14,411 nucleotides of DNA from Methanobacteriota archaeon (GCA_018900975.1 JAHIFK010000143.1:1-14411), one strand, 5' to 3'. Counted from the stretch's first letter, positions 1 through 6,625 are shown. Numbers and translations are program-made. Notes: generated by a model not told the origin, from the letters alone.

Positions 1-522
1 GCCCTCTGATACAAGTTTACCTAGTTCAGGGAAAAGCCTGTGTATACCAGCAACGCCTACATCATATATGGTACTGACCGTGCAGCCCATCTCAACAGCG
101 ATCTCCTTTGCCTCTTCTGAAACCGGAATATCAGCCGTTCCTGCGGAGACAACACCAACTCTTCCTCCTGTCTTTTCAGCAGGAACACCTAACACAGCAA
201 CCCGCGCGCGCTTCGACCATCGGATATCTATGCACATCTCTTCAGCCATAACACGCAGCGCCTCGTACTTTTCATCGCTTGTCCTGGTGATTATAGATCG
301 TCCTTCATTCTTTAATTGGACTCTCGCTATGGATACAACGTCGTCACATGTCTTGCAGTCAGCAATGATCGCCTCGGGGATGCCGATGCGTTTTGCGCGG
401 TGAATGTCTACCTTTGCTATATTGGACAAATCCTCATAACAGGCAAACTTAAGATGCTTTTCAGCTTCATTGAGACTTATCTCACCATTCTTAAACTTTT
501 TCAGGGTGTCTGATAAATCCAT
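1..522 (-). CDS. larB: Nickel-pincer cofactor biosynthesis protein LarB, N-terminal part (cut by window edge)
   Basis: Reading leftward from the ATG at 522, the frame stays open for 174 codons to the edge of the window, so the C-terminal third is missing. LarB carboxylates and hydrolyses nicotinic acid adenine dinucleotide, the first step toward the nickel-pincer nucleotide cofactor of lactate racemase-type enzymes. The family match rests on the motifs SAGTADIPVSEEA (residues 126-138) and YDVGVAGIHR (153-162), plus the N-terminal DIHRAKRIGIPEAI segment (39-52); these belong to the PurE-related AIR-carboxylase fold. The catalytic Cys of the family would lie beyond the edge and cannot be checked. 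The gene follows ftsZ2 on the same strand, but a terminator at 588-622 separates them, so it probably has its own promoter in 523-590. An AGGAT about 14 bases before the ATG is a weak ribosome site. The family call is firm; which Ni enzyme it serves is unknown. Confidence 0.9.
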   Translation of the reverse strand, partial: MDLSDTLKKFKNGEISLNEAEKHLKFACYEDLSNIAKVDIHRAKRIGIPEAIIADCKTCDDVVSIARVQLKNEGRSIITRTSDEKYEALRVMAEEMCIDIRWSKRARVAVLGVPAEKTGGRVGVVSAGTADIPVSEEAKEIAVEMGCTVSTIYDVGVAGIHRLFPELGKLVSEG

Positions 523-553
523 GTACTAAAATAATCCTGCATATAGATTATTC

Positions 554-592
554 TTATGCATCAAGAAAAAGATAGTTATGCATCAAGAAAAA
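554..592. repeat. 17-bp direct repeat upstream of larB
   Basis: TTATGCATCAAGAAAAA occurs at 554-570 and again, identically, at 576-592, a 22-bp period close to two helical turns. Each copy contains the palindrome ATGCAT. The pair lies 30-70 bp ahead of the larB start, where an archaeal promoter would be, so it may be an operator. The second copy overlaps the A-run of the ftsZ2 terminator, so the sequence serves both or is a local duplication. Confidence 0.6.
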
Positions 593-622
593 AAAAGCCT
601 GGCAATACCCTCGTTGCCAGGC
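588..622 (-). terminator. Hairpin plus T-run terminator after ftsZ2
   Basis: Positions 597-605 (GCCTGGCAA) and 614-622 (TTGCCAGGC) form a perfect 9-bp stem with an 8-base loop. On the minus strand the stem is followed by nine T (588-596). It lies 63 bases after the ftsZ2 stop codon and has the form of an intrinsic terminator; in archaea the T-run is the main signal. Confidence 0.8.
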
Positions 623-684
623 CAACGCCTTTAATAAAATTTTACGCCTTTAGTTCCTTGTCTTTATGTTTGCATTTCATAATT

Positions 685-1827
685 TCACATGATCTGGTCT
701 ATTATTGACCCGTTTAGTGCTCCCCTTACCATGGGAACCCTGGTTTTCATACCGAGTGCAGGAGAACTGCATGCTGAAGGCATTTTCCCGCTGCTTGGAC
801 CGATTATCTGGGCTGACTTGATTCCAGTCATTATAGCCATACAGCGTACTTTACCCTCGTAATCTTTCCTTACTCTTGCACCCCATATTACATTGGCATG
901 GGGGTCAAGCTCATAAGTTAATGAAGATGCAATTGCCTCTGCTTCGTGAAGCGACATATCAGGTCCGCCTGTGATGTGGAGCAGGCATCCGGTCGCGCCG
1001 TTGGTGTCCACATCGAGAAGCGGGTGGTTCAATGCGGCTCTTACGACCTCTTTTGCCTTGTCCTGTCCCTTTGCTTCCCCGACAAGCATTACAGCAAGTC
1101 CTCCGCCCTTCATTATTGCCCTGACGTCTGCATAGTCAAGATTAATGAGTGAGGGCTGTGTGATGGTTTCAGCGATACCCTTTACGGTCTCTGATATTAA
1201 CTGGTCCATAACTGAGAATGCCTGGTCAATTGGAAGATTCGGCACATAGTCAAGTAATCTGTTATTATCCAGCACTATAACTGTATCTGCTGAGTTTCGA
1301 AGTTCTTCAAGTCCTTCTTCAGCTTTTACCATCCTTGCGCGCTCTACCCTGAACGGGCTTGTTACCATTGCGATCACTATTGCGCCCTGGTCCTTTGCAA
1401 TATCAGCAACTACAGGCGCTACACCTGTCCCGGTTCCGCCGCCCATGCCAGCTGTGATAAATACGAGGTTCGCGTCCTTGAGAACTTCTTCTAGTGTTCC
1501 CCGCGCAAGTTCGGCGGCTCTTTTCCCTACTTCAGGGAATCCGCCAGCTCCAAGGCCTCTTGTAATAGACTTTCCTACAAGTATCTTCTTGTCAGCCTGG
1601 ATGATGTCAAGGTGGATCTTATCCGTGTTAATTGCTATTGTTTCTGCGCCCGCTACTCCAATATTATATAGGCGGTTCACAGTATTATTGCCGCCCCCGC
1701 CGCATCCGACTACGACGATCTTGGGCGTTCCGAAATCTTCGATATCCTCAGCTATGTTTGAGGCTGATCTCTTCATCAGCTGTTCTTTTTCAGCCATTTT
1801 TAATGCGTCTTGTACAAATGATTCCAT
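685..1827 (-). CDS. ftsZ2: Cell division tubulin FtsZ2
   Basis: A 380-residue GTPase that polymerises at mid-cell and acts in archaeal division. Visible motifs are the glycine-rich nucleotide loop GCGGGGNN (residues 41-48), the tubulin signature GGGTGTG (129-135) and the T7 synergy loop NLDYAD (229-234) that completes the GTPase site of the neighbouring subunit. The N-terminal start MESFVQDALKMAEKEQ and the segments NRLLDYVPNLPI (189-200) and ETVKGIAETITQPSLINLDY (213-232) match the archaeal FtsZ2 group rather than FtsZ1. The C-terminus ends in SIIDQIM after a short linker, resembling the conserved partner-binding tail. GAGGGGAAG sits just before the ATG. The cdrS gene lies 20 bp upstream on the same strand, so the two are very likely one transcript ending at the terminator at 588-622. 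Residue 45 is Gly where many relatives have Ala; the loop is otherwise normal. Confidence 0.97.
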   Translation of the reverse strand: MESFVQDALKMAEKEQLMKRSASNIAEDIEDFGTPKIVVVGCGGGGNNTVNRLYNIGVAGAETIAINTDKIHLDIIQADKKILVGKSITRGLGAGGFPEVGKRAAELARGTLEEVLKDANLVFITAGMGGGTGTGVAPVVADIAKDQGAIVIAMVTSPFRVERARMVKAEEGLEELRNSADTVIVLDNNRLLDYVPNLPIDQAFSVMDQLISETVKGIAETITQPSLINLDYADVRAIMKGGGLAVMLVGEAKGQDKAKEVVRAALNHPLLDVDTNGATGCLLHITGGPDMSLHEAEAIASSLTYELDPHANVIWGARVRKDYEGKVRCMAIMTGIKSAQIIGPSSGKMPSACSSPALGMKTRVPMVRGALNGSIIDQIM

Positions 1828-1847
1828 ATTCTTCCCCTCAATTGGTT

Positions 1848-2078
1848 TTAGTGCCCTTGCTTCATGTGCAGGTAACTTCCAGCGACTTTTGCCTGCTCCT
1901 GCGCCTTTTCAAATAATTGGATCCTTCCTGCCAGTTTCTCGCTTCTGTGATCGATTAAATCCCTGATAGCCGTCCTGATTGCTTCACTTGCGGACGGAAA
2001 TTCACCTAATTCCACAAACCTGTCGATCATTTTTAATTGCTGTTCCGGGAGCCTTAGTGTTACTCTTTGCATTTCCAT
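1848..2078 (-). CDS. cdrS: Ribbon-helix-helix regulator upstream of ftsZ2 (CdrS-like)
   Basis: A 76-residue protein beginning with the beta-strand of a ribbon-helix-helix DNA-binding domain (QRVTLRLPEQQLKMIDRFVE, residues 4-23), followed by GEFPSASEAIRTAIRDLI (25-42), the second helix with the usual G-x-(F/Y)-x-S-x-SEA-(I/L)-R pattern. The remaining ~34 residues look like a charged helical tail. It sits 20 bp before ftsZ2. In haloarchaea an RHH protein in the same position, CdrS, controls ftsZ2 and cell division; orthology here is inferred from domain and gene order. GGGAGAT lies 7 bases before the ATG; a second Met at residue 3 is possible but more poorly spaced. The promoter contains a tandem repeat suited to RHH binding (2151-2178), so autoregulation is likely. 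Confidence 0.88.
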   Translation of the reverse strand: MEMQRVTLRLPEQQLKMIDRFVELGEFPSASEAIRTAIRDLIDHRSEKLAGRIQLFEKAQEQAKVAGSYLHMKQGH

Positions 2079-2108
2079 TATGTTATCTCCCTCTGGAAGG
2101 AGGCTCTA

Positions 2109-2150
2109 TGGCATACGGGTGTCATGCATTTAGCAGACATCTGTATGCCA
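2109..2150. repeat. 15-bp inverted repeat in the cdrS leader
   Basis: TGGCATACGGGTGTC (2109-2123) faces GACATCTGTATGCCA (2136-2150) across 12 bases. Thirteen of 15 positions are complementary, and the outer eight pair perfectly. The two mismatches are G-U pairs if the plus strand is RNA but A-C if the cdrS (minus) transcript is. That asymmetry favours a protein-binding site or a plus-strand RNA over a cdrS leader hairpin. Confidence 0.6.
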
Positions 2151-2178
2151 AGTGTCTGACACTAAATCTGACACTAAA
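2151..2178 (-). promoter_or_regulatory. Candidate operator at the cdrS promoter
   Basis: The 12-mer TCTGACACTAAA is repeated in exact tandem at 2155-2166 and 2167-2178. The first copy also forms a palindrome, AGTGTC-T-GACACT (2151-2163). The block begins two bases downstream of the minus-strand TATA box and covers the expected transcription start, the classic place for a repressor. Ribbon-helix-helix proteins bind such short tandem or inverted repeats cooperatively, so CdrS itself is the obvious candidate ligand. Confidence 0.6.
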
Positions 2179-2179
2179 G

Positions 2180-2187
2180 TATATAAA
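2180..2187 (-). promoter_or_regulatory. TATA box of the cdrS-ftsZ2 operon
   Basis: On the minus strand this reads TTTATATA, preceded by GCGATAGA as a plausible BRE. Transcription would start about 25 bases on, near 2155-2160, giving a leader of roughly 75 bases before the cdrS ATG. Confidence 0.7.
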
Positions 2188-2320
2188 TCTATCGCCCGGA
2201 TTAATATATTTATTGATATTTAAATTTGTGTCATTGGAATTTGTGAAGTTTATGGATTTTTCAGGGACAACCGACAGAACTTTAAGCATAGTTGCAGTTT
2301 AGAATCTCGAAAGTGATACG

Positions 2321-4219
2321 ATGCAGATACTGCTTATTCATTCAGATTACATAGAATACGAGACAAAGAAAAGTACGCCGGTTGCTGAAAAAATAGAGGA
2401 AAGCCTCAAGAAAGGCAGGATGGAAGAGGCTTTGACTGTTTTTGTGGCTGTTGAAAAGGGCGATGAAGATAACATTGAATATACATTACAGCAGACATTT
2501 GTTGAAATAAAGAAGGTAATAGATCAGGTCAAGACTGACAGGATAATGTTGTATCCCTATGCACATCTGAGTTCAAGCCTGGCATCTCCAAAAGCGGCGG
2601 TCGATGCGCTGAAAAAACTGGAAGAACTGCTTAAAGAAGCCTCTTTCGAGGTAAAACGCGCGCCTTTTGGGTGGTATAAGTCGTTTACCATAAAATGCAA
2701 GGGGCATCCTCTTTCTGAGCTTTCAAGGACAATTAGATTGGGTGAGCAGAAGTGTGTTACTGTAGTAAAAGAGAAGGAAGAAGTTGTTTCCGAGGCATTG
2801 AAATCAGAAGCTAAAGCCACTTCATACTGGCACATTCTTACACCTGATGGCGAACTCACAAAACCCGATGATTTTGATTTTACAGGTCATGATAATCTTA
2901 AAAAGTTCGTAAATTACGAAATACATAAGAGCAGGGCTGTTGATAAAATACCACCGCACGTTGAACTTATGAGACGGCTTGAGCTTGCGGATTATGAGCC
3001 CGGCTCAGACTCCGGGAACATGCGCTTTTACCCGAAAGGCAGGCTGATAAAGAGCCTGCTTGAGAACTATGTGCTTGAGGAGGCGGCAAAAATGGGAGCC
3101 ATGGAAGTGGAGACGCCCATAATGTACGACATGAACCATCCAACCCTTAAGAAATATCTTGACCGCTTCCCTGCGCGGCAGTATTCCATAGAGGCTGATA
3201 AGAAGATGCTATTCCTGCGCTTTGCTGCGTGTTTCGGGCAGTTCCTTATGAATCACGACATGACGATTTCTTACCGCAATCTCCCGCTGCGGATGGTTGA
3301 ACTTACGCGCTACAGCTTCAGGAAAGAGCAAAGCGGAGAGCTTGTGGGCTTGCGCCGCCTTCGCGCTTTCACCATGCCTGATATGCATACCCTGTGTAAA
3401 GATATGGACGGGGCAGTGATACAATTCAACGACCAGTATAATATGTGCATAAATGTGCTGTCAATGATAGGGCTTTCACTTGACGATTATGAAGTCGCTA
3501 TACGTTTCACCCGGGATTTTTATGAGGAGAACAGGGATTTCATAGTTAATCTTGTAAAAACCGTAAACAAGCCCGTGCTTATCGAACTGTGGGACCAGAG
3601 GTTCTTCTATTTCGTGCTTAAATTTGAATTCAACTACATTGATGCAATGAACAAAGCAAGTGCCCTCTCAACAGTACAGATAGATGTCGAGAACGCGGAA
3701 AGGTATGGTATAAAATACATCGATTCGGATGGCGCTGAAAAAAGACCCTTTATCCTTCACTGTTCACCAAGCGGCGCTATCGAGCGGTGCATATACGCCC
3801 TGCTTGAGAAAGCGAGTATGAACTCTGATAAGGGTATAGTGCCCATGCTGCCAGTCTGGCTTTCACCAACGCAGGTGCGGGTTATTCCCGTTACGGAAAA
3901 ACACATGGAATATGCGAAAGAGGTTGCATCCGGGTTGAATGGCAGGGTGGATATTGACGACAGGGAGGAAACCGTGGGCAAGAAGATCCGCGACGCAGCA
4001 AAGGAATGGGTTCCTTATGTGGCTGTTGTCGGGGATGAAGAAGTAAAAAGTGGAGGCATTACAGTTACAGTAAGGGGCGAATCACAGCCAAATAAGCCTC
4101 TAAATGTCAAAATGACTGTGCAGGAACTCAACGAAAGAGTATCTAAAGACATTGATGGATACCCGTTTAAGAGAAATCCGCTCTCGATCAACCTATCTGC
4201 CAGACCAAGGTTTGTGTAA
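2321..4219 (+). CDS. thrS: Threonyl-tRNA synthetase, archaeal type
   Basis: A 632-residue class II enzyme charging tRNA-Thr. Residues 1 to about 145 form the archaea-specific editing domain of D-aminoacyl-tRNA-deacylase fold, which removes mischarged serine. It begins MQILLIHSDYIEYE and carries H82 in PYAHLSS and K120 in GWYKSF, matching the active-site His and Lys known from Pyrococcus ThrRS. The catalytic core follows: motif 2 around RYSFRKEQSGEL (330-341) and LRRLRAF, motif 3 in SPSGAIERCIYALLE (482-496). The zinc that selects threonine would be held by C304 (AACFGQF), H356 (PDMHTL) and H480 (FILHCS), all present. The anticodon-binding domain fills about 515-632. Length is normal for the archaeal form. 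GTGAT lies three bases before the ATG, complementary to the 16S rRNA tail. It is transcribed away from the cdrS-ftsZ2 operon; a TATA-like TTTAAGCA near 2281-2288 is a weak promoter candidate. Confidence 0.97.
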   Translation: MQILLIHSDYIEYETKKSTPVAEKIEESLKKGRMEEALTVFVAVEKGDEDNIEYTLQQTFVEIKKVIDQVKTDRIMLYPYAHLSSSLASPKAAVDALKKLEELLKEASFEVKRAPFGWYKSFTIKCKGHPLSELSRTIRLGEQKCVTVVKEKEEVVSEALKSEAKATSYWHILTPDGELTKPDDFDFTGHDNLKKFVNYEIHKSRAVDKIPPHVELMRRLELADYEPGSDSGNMRFYPKGRLIKSLLENYVLEEAAKMGAMEVETPIMYDMNHPTLKKYLDRFPARQYSIEADKKMLFLRFAACFGQFLMNHDMTISYRNLPLRMVELTRYSFRKEQSGELVGLRRLRAFTMPDMHTLCKDMDGAVIQFNDQYNMCINVLSMIGLSLDDYEVAIRFTRDFYEENRDFIVNLVKTVNKPVLIELWDQRFFYFVLKFEFNYIDAMNKASALSTVQIDVENAERYGIKYIDSDGAEKRPFILHCSPSGAIERCIYALLEKASMNSDKGIVPMLPVWLSPTQVRVIPVTEKHMEYAKEVASGLNGRVDIDDREETVGKKIRDAAKEWVPYVAVVGDEEVKSGGITVTVRGESQPNKPLNVKMTVQELNERVSKDIDGYPFKRNPLSINLSARPRFV

Positions 4220-4235
4220 TTCGGGGGCATAAGTT

Positions 4236-4247
4236 TTTATTATATTA
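4236..4247 (+). promoter_or_regulatory. Probable TATA box of rps8e
   Basis: TTTATTATATTA lies about 60 bases before the rps8e ATG, placing transcription start near 4266 with a leader that includes the GAGGATC ribosome site. The T-rich stretch just after thrS (4233-4238) may also help end thrS transcripts. Confidence 0.45.
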
Positions 4248-4303
4248 CTGCGTCAGTGAATAAAAATTGAATTAATGATTTTACAATTTAAGAGGATCAA
4301 TAT

Positions 4304-4687
4304 ATGAGATGGCAAGGCAAATCAACACGCAAATACACAAGTGGCAGGATAATAAGCGCAAGAAGCAAGAAGAGATTTGAACTCGGTGGGGATGAGGCGA
4401 ACACTCATCTTGGAGAGACTATCAGGAAGAGAGAGAGAACCCTGGGCGGAACAATAAAAATGAAATTATTGAGGGACTCAACTGTAATAGTCACTGATCC
4501 AAAAACAAAGACGGCAAAGAAAGTTAAGATTCAGACCGTTTCAGGAAACCCTGCCAATATTCACTACATCAGGCGAAATATTCTTACGAAGGGCGCTATT
4601 ATCAAGACTGAACTTGGTGTTGCGCGTGTTACAAACAGGCCTGGACAGGAAGGCAGCATCAACGCTATGCTTATTCCAGACCAATAA
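4304..4687 (+). CDS. rps8e: Ribosomal protein S8e (eS8)
   Basis: A 127-residue small-subunit protein found only in archaea and eukaryotes. The N-terminus MRWQGKSTRKYTSGR, the following ARSKKRFELGG (19-29) and the middle KVKIQTVSGNPANIHYIRRN (73-92) are typical of the family, as is the ending VTNRPGQEGSINAMLIPDQ. The protein is strongly basic in its first half, as expected for an rRNA-binding extension. AGAGGATC about seven bases before the ATG is the ribosome site. The gene appears monocistronic: it has a separate promoter after thrS and a terminator straight after its stop. Normal length, nothing unusual. Confidence 0.97.
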   Translation: MRWQGKSTRKYTSGRIISARSKKRFELGGDEANTHLGETIRKRERTLGGTIKMKLLRDSTVIVTDPKTKTAKKVKIQTVSGNPANIHYIRRNILTKGAIIKTELGVARVTNRPGQEGSINAMLIPDQ

Positions 4688-4692
4688 CGTAA

Positions 4693-4720
4693 CCGACAAC
4701 CTGTCGGGAACATTTTTTTT
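4693..4720 (+). terminator. Hairpin plus T-run terminator after rps8e
   Basis: CCGACA (4693-4698) and TGTCGG (4702-4707) form a tight 6-bp stem with a 3-base loop, followed after five bases by eight T (4713-4720). It starts five bases after the rps8e stop codon. Confidence 0.7.
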
Positions 4721-4742
4721 GTTTTGGATTTTGGTTAAATAT

Positions 4743-4776
4743 CGTTACGGGTTTTTTATTTAATACCCGTTACGGG
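4743..4776. repeat. CGTWACG array, block A (2 copies)
   Basis: CGTTACGGG at 4743-4751 and 4768-4776, core centres 25 bp apart. The second copy is a longer palindrome, ACCCGT-T-ACGGGT. A degenerate CGTAACC at 4688-4694 lies about two periods further left. The rest of the 4688-5036 gap holds the rps8e terminator, an 8-bp inverted repeat TACCTGGA/TCCAGGTA (4852-4859/4891-4898), the dif-like site and the xerA promoter; no gene is visible. Confidence 0.7.
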
Positions 4777-4952
4777 TTTACTCAAATGATTTTTATTCAA
4801 ACCTCTTATTTTAATTTATAGGCCGACTTCTATAGGAGGCTTGAGTATTTCTACCTGGAATATAATACAGGCTTAATTATAAAGGATTTATCCAGGTATC
4901 AACCTGATAAATCTGATAAAAACCCGAAATATCTGAAATAACATGAAAAAAA

Positions 4953-4980
4953 TTGTCGTATAATCAACCTTATACGCAGT
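4953..4980. other. dif: Candidate dif site for XerA
   Basis: The core reads CGTATAA-TCAACC-TTATACG: perfect 7-bp inverted arms around a 6-base spacer, within an 11+6+11 layout at 4953-4980. This is the geometry of Xer recombination sites. As I recall the Pyrococcus abyssi dif, its centre is TATAA-TCGGCC-TTATA, so the inner five bases of both arms and four of six spacer bases agree. It lies immediately before the TATA box of xerA, so an alternative is an operator for that gene. Confidence 0.6.
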
Positions 4981-4981
4981 T

Positions 4982-4989
4982 TTTATATA
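4982..4989 (+). promoter_or_regulatory. TATA box of xerA
   Basis: TTTATATA, predicted to start transcription near 5011. The resulting leader contains AGAGGG at 5025-5030, which would serve a start codon near 5037 better than the TTG at 5061. Confidence 0.6.
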
Positions 4990-5060
4990 CTCTTATGTAC
5001 AAGTATGTATAAAATATATTTAGAAGAGGGATTATCATTAAAAAAGACATTCCTTTAGAA

Positions 5061-5873
5061 TTGAGGAAACTGGAAACCGAATTGAAACTCAGGGGATTTT
5101 CCAGGCAGACCTCGAAAATGTATTTGTTCTACAACAGAAAGTTCCTTGAGTTCATAAAAAAATCCCCTGATGATATTGAGGTAGACGATATCAGGGAATT
5201 CCTGGCATACAAGATGTCTGATGATTCTCTTTCCAATTCTTCGATCGCACTGATCAAAGCTTCACTGAAATTTTTATATGCTGATATGCTTGGGAAGAAT
5301 CTCTCTCTTGTAAGAACACCGAAAGCCTCGAAGAAGCTGCCAGTCGTTCTGACCCGTAAAGAAATAAAGTTTCTCATTGAAAATACAGTGAACCCCAAGC
5401 ACAGGCTTCTTATCGAACTTCTTTATTCCTCAGGCTTGCGGCTCTCTGAATGTATCAATCTGAAATACACGGATCTTGATATTAACGAAGGCACAGGGTG
5501 GGTGCGTCTTGGAAAAGGCAGCAAGGACCGGCTTTTTATAATATCAGAAATGTTCGGTAAAGATCTTCTGGACTATAAAGAACAAAGCGGCGCCGACGGG
5601 AAGGGATGCATTTTCACGGTGAACGGAAGGAAAATGTCACCGCGCGGTATCCAGCATGCGATAAAGACTGCTGCGAAGCGCGCCGGGCTCGATAAGGAGG
5701 TGCACGTTCACACCCTGCGCCACTCCTTCGCAACGCACCTGCTTGAGAACGGAGTGGACATAAGGAAGATCCAGAAGCTCCTCGGTCACTCGAATTTGCA
5801 GACCACCCAGATATATACGCAGGTGTCGAGCGAGGAGATCAAGAAGATAAAGAGCCCGCTGGATATGCTGTGA
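5061..5873 (+). CDS. xerA: XerA-type tyrosine recombinase
   Basis: A 270-residue (from the TTG) tyrosine recombinase, the archaeal counterpart of XerC/XerD that resolves chromosome dimers at dif. Residues 1 to about 85 form the SAM-like core-binding domain (ELKLRGFSRQTSKMYLFYNR); the catalytic domain follows. All catalytic residues are visible: R127 in SGLRLSE, K152 in LGKGSKDR, H217 and R220 in HTLRHSFATHLL, H243 in LLGHS and nucleophile Y252 in TQIYTQ. Size and motifs suit a housekeeping XerA rather than a phage integrase, and no phage or plasmid genes adjoin. The start is uncertain: the frame is open back to 5013, and the only good ribosome site (AGAGGG, 5025-5030) precedes an ATT at 5037 that would add IKKDIPLE to the N-terminus, whereas the TTG at 5061 lacks one. 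A dif-like site lies just upstream and CGTWACG arrays lie on both sides. Confidence 0.93.
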   Translation: MRKLETELKLRGFSRQTSKMYLFYNRKFLEFIKKSPDDIEVDDIREFLAYKMSDDSLSNSSIALIKASLKFLYADMLGKNLSLVRTPKASKKLPVVLTRKEIKFLIENTVNPKHRLLIELLYSSGLRLSECINLKYTDLDINEGTGWVRLGKGSKDRLFIISEMFGKDLLDYKEQSGADGKGCIFTVNGRKMSPRGIQHAIKTAAKRAGLDKEVHVHTLRHSFATHLLENGVDIRKIQKLLGHSNLQTTQIYTQVSSEEIKKIKSPLDML

Positions 5874-5880
5874 GGTATTG

Positions 5881-5997
5881 CGTTACGGGATTTTATAACG
5901 AAAACACCGTTACGGGATTATTATAAATAATACCGTAACGAGATTAGGTGTGATTTTTTGCGTGACGGGAATATGTCGAATATTATTTGCGTAACGG
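5881..5997. repeat. CGTWACG array, block B (5 copies)
   Basis: Starting eight bases after the xerA stop, cores lie at 5881 (CGTTACG), 5908 (CGTTACG), 5934 (CGTAACG), 5961 (variant CGTGACG) and 5990 (CGTAACG). Centres are 27, 26, 27 and 29 bp apart, with AT-rich spacers. The commonest context is GCGTTACGGGAT. The remainder of the gap to marR is AT-rich and carries the marR promoter. Confidence 0.75.
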
Positions 5998-6070
5998 TAT
6001 ACATAATTTCATTTTATATACTTCATTACTAAAATTGTTTAATATCAGTATATTTCATAATACGAATATT

Positions 6071-6078
6071 TTTATACT
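6071..6078 (+). promoter_or_regulatory. TATA box of marR
   Basis: TTTATACT, about 38 bases before the marR ATG; transcription would start near 6100, leaving a very short leader. It lies in a 16-bp direct repeat (CGAATATTTTTAT at 6063 and CGAAATATTTTAT at 6079). Confidence 0.55.
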
Positions 6079-6090
6079 CGAAATATTTTA

Positions 6091-6109
6091 TTACGTATGT
6101 GATACGGAA
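6091..6109 (+). promoter_or_regulatory. Candidate MarR operator at its own start
   Basis: TTACGTAT-GTG-ATACGGAA is a 19-bp inverted repeat with 7 of 8 arm positions matching, the size of a MarR dimer site, placed over the predicted transcription start and ending at the marR ATG. This fits negative autoregulation. A related but weaker ATACGT-TC-AAGTAT (6602-6615) lies before the next gene. Confidence 0.5.
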
Positions 6110-6549
6110 TGGACGAAAAGGAAAATATAACACGTATTCTGGATGCTTTTGACGGAATCAGCAAGTTATTTGCTGCAATGGAGAGCTTTTCTGGAAATGT
6201 GAGCCTAAGCAAACCCGAACTGCTGGCTCTTGAGGTCATTTCAAGGGAAGAGGGGCTCATGATGAGCGAACTTGGAAACAGGCTTGATATCAGCCTGAGC
6301 ACAGCCACGGGGATCATTGACCGGCTTATCGAAAAAAAGCTTGTGAAGAGGGAAAGGAACGGCGTTGACAGGCGTGTTGTGAGGGTTGTACTAACAAATA
6401 AAGGAAAAAAGACCAATCAGGCATATCAGAAGCAGAAAAAGGAATTATTCGGCAAGATGCTTGGGGCTCTTAACCCCGAGGAACAGGGAGAGTTGATCAA
6501 GATCTTAGAGAAGATAGCCGGAGCAATAAAACAGGAGGTAAAGAGATGA
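6109..6549 (+). CDS. MarR-family transcriptional regulator
   Basis: A 146-residue winged-helix dimer-forming regulator. The helix-turn-helix spans about 35-76 (SKPELLALEVISREEGLMM, then SELGNRLDISLSTATGIIDR), with the recognition helix at 63-74. The wing NGVDRRVVRVVLTNKG (84-99) contains the conserved D-RR. Flanking N- and C-terminal helices (1-30 and about 101-146) supply the dimer interface and end in a basic tail. GTGAT sits five bases before the ATG. Such proteins usually repress neighbouring genes and release DNA on binding a small ligand or on oxidation; the likeliest targets are marR itself and the DUF362 gene 76 bp downstream. The ligand cannot be deduced. It stands between CGTWACG block B and the DUF362 gene, so it is also a candidate to read that array. 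Confidence 0.9.
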   Translation: MDEKENITRILDAFDGISKLFAAMESFSGNVSLSKPELLALEVISREEGLMMSELGNRLDISLSTATGIIDRLIEKKLVKRERNGVDRRVVRVVLTNKGKKTNQAYQKQKKELFGKMLGALNPEEQGELIKILEKIAGAIKQEVKR

Positions 6550-6625
6550 TATTTTCACCCTTCAACTTTTATGACTTTCTTCCTGGTATTATTTTTAAAA
6601 TATACGTTCAAGTATGGTGAAAAAT

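Noticed and set aside
68..403. Plus-strand open frame of 111 codons at the left edge
   Set aside because: It is antisense to larB, whose motifs are unmistakable.
1445..1966. Plus-strand open frame of 173 codons
   Set aside because: It is antisense to ftsZ2 and cdrS, shows low-complexity composition, and has no recognisable domain or ribosome site.
4852..4898. 8-bp inverted repeat TACCTGGA/TCCAGGTA as a functional hairpin
   Set aside because: The 31-base loop and lack of a T-run or promoter nearby make chance as likely as function.
5061..5873. Recombinase gene as a mark of an integrated phage or plasmid
   Set aside because: Sequence and size fit housekeeping XerA; no att duplications, tRNA gene or mobile-element genes accompany it.
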